A stretch of 64,000 bases of DNA from Atopsyche davidsoni. Lineage: Eukaryota; Arthropoda; Insecta; Trichoptera; Hydrobiosidae. Made by a program: the position numbers and the translations under genes. The number at the start of each line of letters is the position of its first letter. Position 1 is the first letter of the stretch. The stretch covers positions 12,562,001 through 12,626,000 of the forward strand of contig JAILWY010000009.1 in the NCBI GenBank assembly GCA_022113835.1. Direction: 5' to 3'. Shown here piece by piece: positions 63,230 to 64,000 of the stretch. Under the pieces are notes generated by a model. The model saw only the letters and a program-made list of their open reading frames with translations. It was not told where the DNA came from and searched no databases.

Positions 63230-64000
63230 CCAGTAATCACTGTGATCGTTATAGTAAATCTACGACAGCGAATGATACAACCAAAACTATTATCGCTATA
63301 TTAATGTAGTGCGTTTTTTTTCTTGACAAGCAGAATTTATCTGGCTACAGTGACCTCGGTTCATCAAACTGTTTTTTTTTCCTATCGCCCTGAACGAGCT
63401 GGTGGTTCCAGACCCAAAGAGACGAGGCCGATGTGAGGAAGGTCATTCATTTTGCGATTCTAGCACCGATAAGTCTGGAGAATTTGATAAATTGCGCCTC
63501 AGTGCTAATTATTATGTATGCCTACATTTTAACACCCTTTTGTTGAATTTGAAGTGGATATTTATAAAAAAAATATATGAAATTTTTTTTATGCCTGTGA
63601 AATTTATTGTTTATCTAACAACATGAAATAAAACTATTTTCGGAATAATATGTATTTTTCGATATTTTAGGGAAACAGTGAAATCCTCCGGGAGTCCGTA
63701 GAAAAATGTAGGCTTTTTGTAAGTGAATTTATACATTTATACTCAAAATAATAAACATATTTTATACACACAGCTTAGATACTGTGTTCTATGCTGTGTA
63801 TATAAAAACTATGTTCTATCATTATACTTTGAGCGAGAGATATCTATTCCCGAGGCATACGTTTTTTAGTATTGTTTTCCCATCCTTTGTTGATATAAGT
63901 ACCACGGATGTAGATTATATAGCCATCACAGCAATGACGTAACGCCTGATTTCCATGTGATCTGTATAATAATTGCATCTAAAAAGTAAATATTCATTGC

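Larger units (their letters stand above)
49006..64000. other. AT-rich region without a confident gene
   Basis: About 15 kb with many AT runs and TA microsatellites (about 53403-53420 and 58122-58144). Foldback 53214-53367 and a hammerhead-like half-motif near 63190 are listed apart. Locally GC-richer stretches at 50150-50370, 52510-52775, 53690-53760, 55910-56150, 60760-60990, 61720-61930 and 63380-63470 may hide first exons or promoters, but no protein domain is recognised in any of them. Confidence 0.45.

Noticed and set aside
1..64000. CRISPR arrays, operons, rRNA genes, known insect miRNA seeds (let-7, bantam, miR-1 and others)
   Set aside because: Looked for by eye; nothing matching was seen, and the window is eukaryotic with spliced genes.

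Overview
The window is nuclear DNA of an insect. GT-AG introns, an AT-rich background, an arthropod Ars2 (SRRT) gene, a piggyBac-type transposon and glycine/alanine-rich secreted repeat proteins suggest a moth or butterfly. That assignment is inference, because no species marker is present. All gene models were joined by hand from splice sites and reading phase, without transcript evidence.

Layout. (1) 1-9,800, minus strand: two secreted low-complexity proteins with the same design, a short signal-peptide exon, a phase-1 intron and one very long repeat exon. The first (1-1328, cut by the window edge) carries an 11-residue repeat with core PIYREPEIQTR. The second (3353-9732, about 1173 aa, no cysteine) is Gly/Ser/Thr/Ala-rich, has GAGAGA blocks near both ends, and repeats a motif around FGGAPGILGNQ. 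They look like silk, cocoon or cuticle components. (2) 9.8-20.9 kb: AT-rich, no confident gene, a few exon-like fragments. (3) 20,946-29,133, plus strand: complete Ars2 in 15 coding exons, 942 aa, with two alternative last exons of identical coding length. (4) 30,992-33,278, minus strand: a type II membrane protein with four LDL-receptor class A repeats and no protease domain, convergent with Ars2. (5) 33.3-47 kb: mostly featureless, with an LTR-like fragment, a 10-bp GC-rich minisatellite, and perfect RFX X-box, CRE and heat-shock motifs. (6) 46,995-49,001: a defective piggyBac-family element with TTAA duplication, 13-bp terminal and 33-bp subterminal inverted repeats. (7) 49-64 kb: AT-rich, no confident gene.

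The most unusual signals are: a near-perfect 101-bp-arm foldback in the intron of the second repeat gene, each arm of which encodes a type I hammerhead-ribozyme-like fold; a second foldback at 53.2 kb with the same fold in decayed form, and a half-motif at 63.2 kb; and the duplicated alternative C-terminal exon of Ars2, which would change the predicted cap-binding-complex contact peptide.
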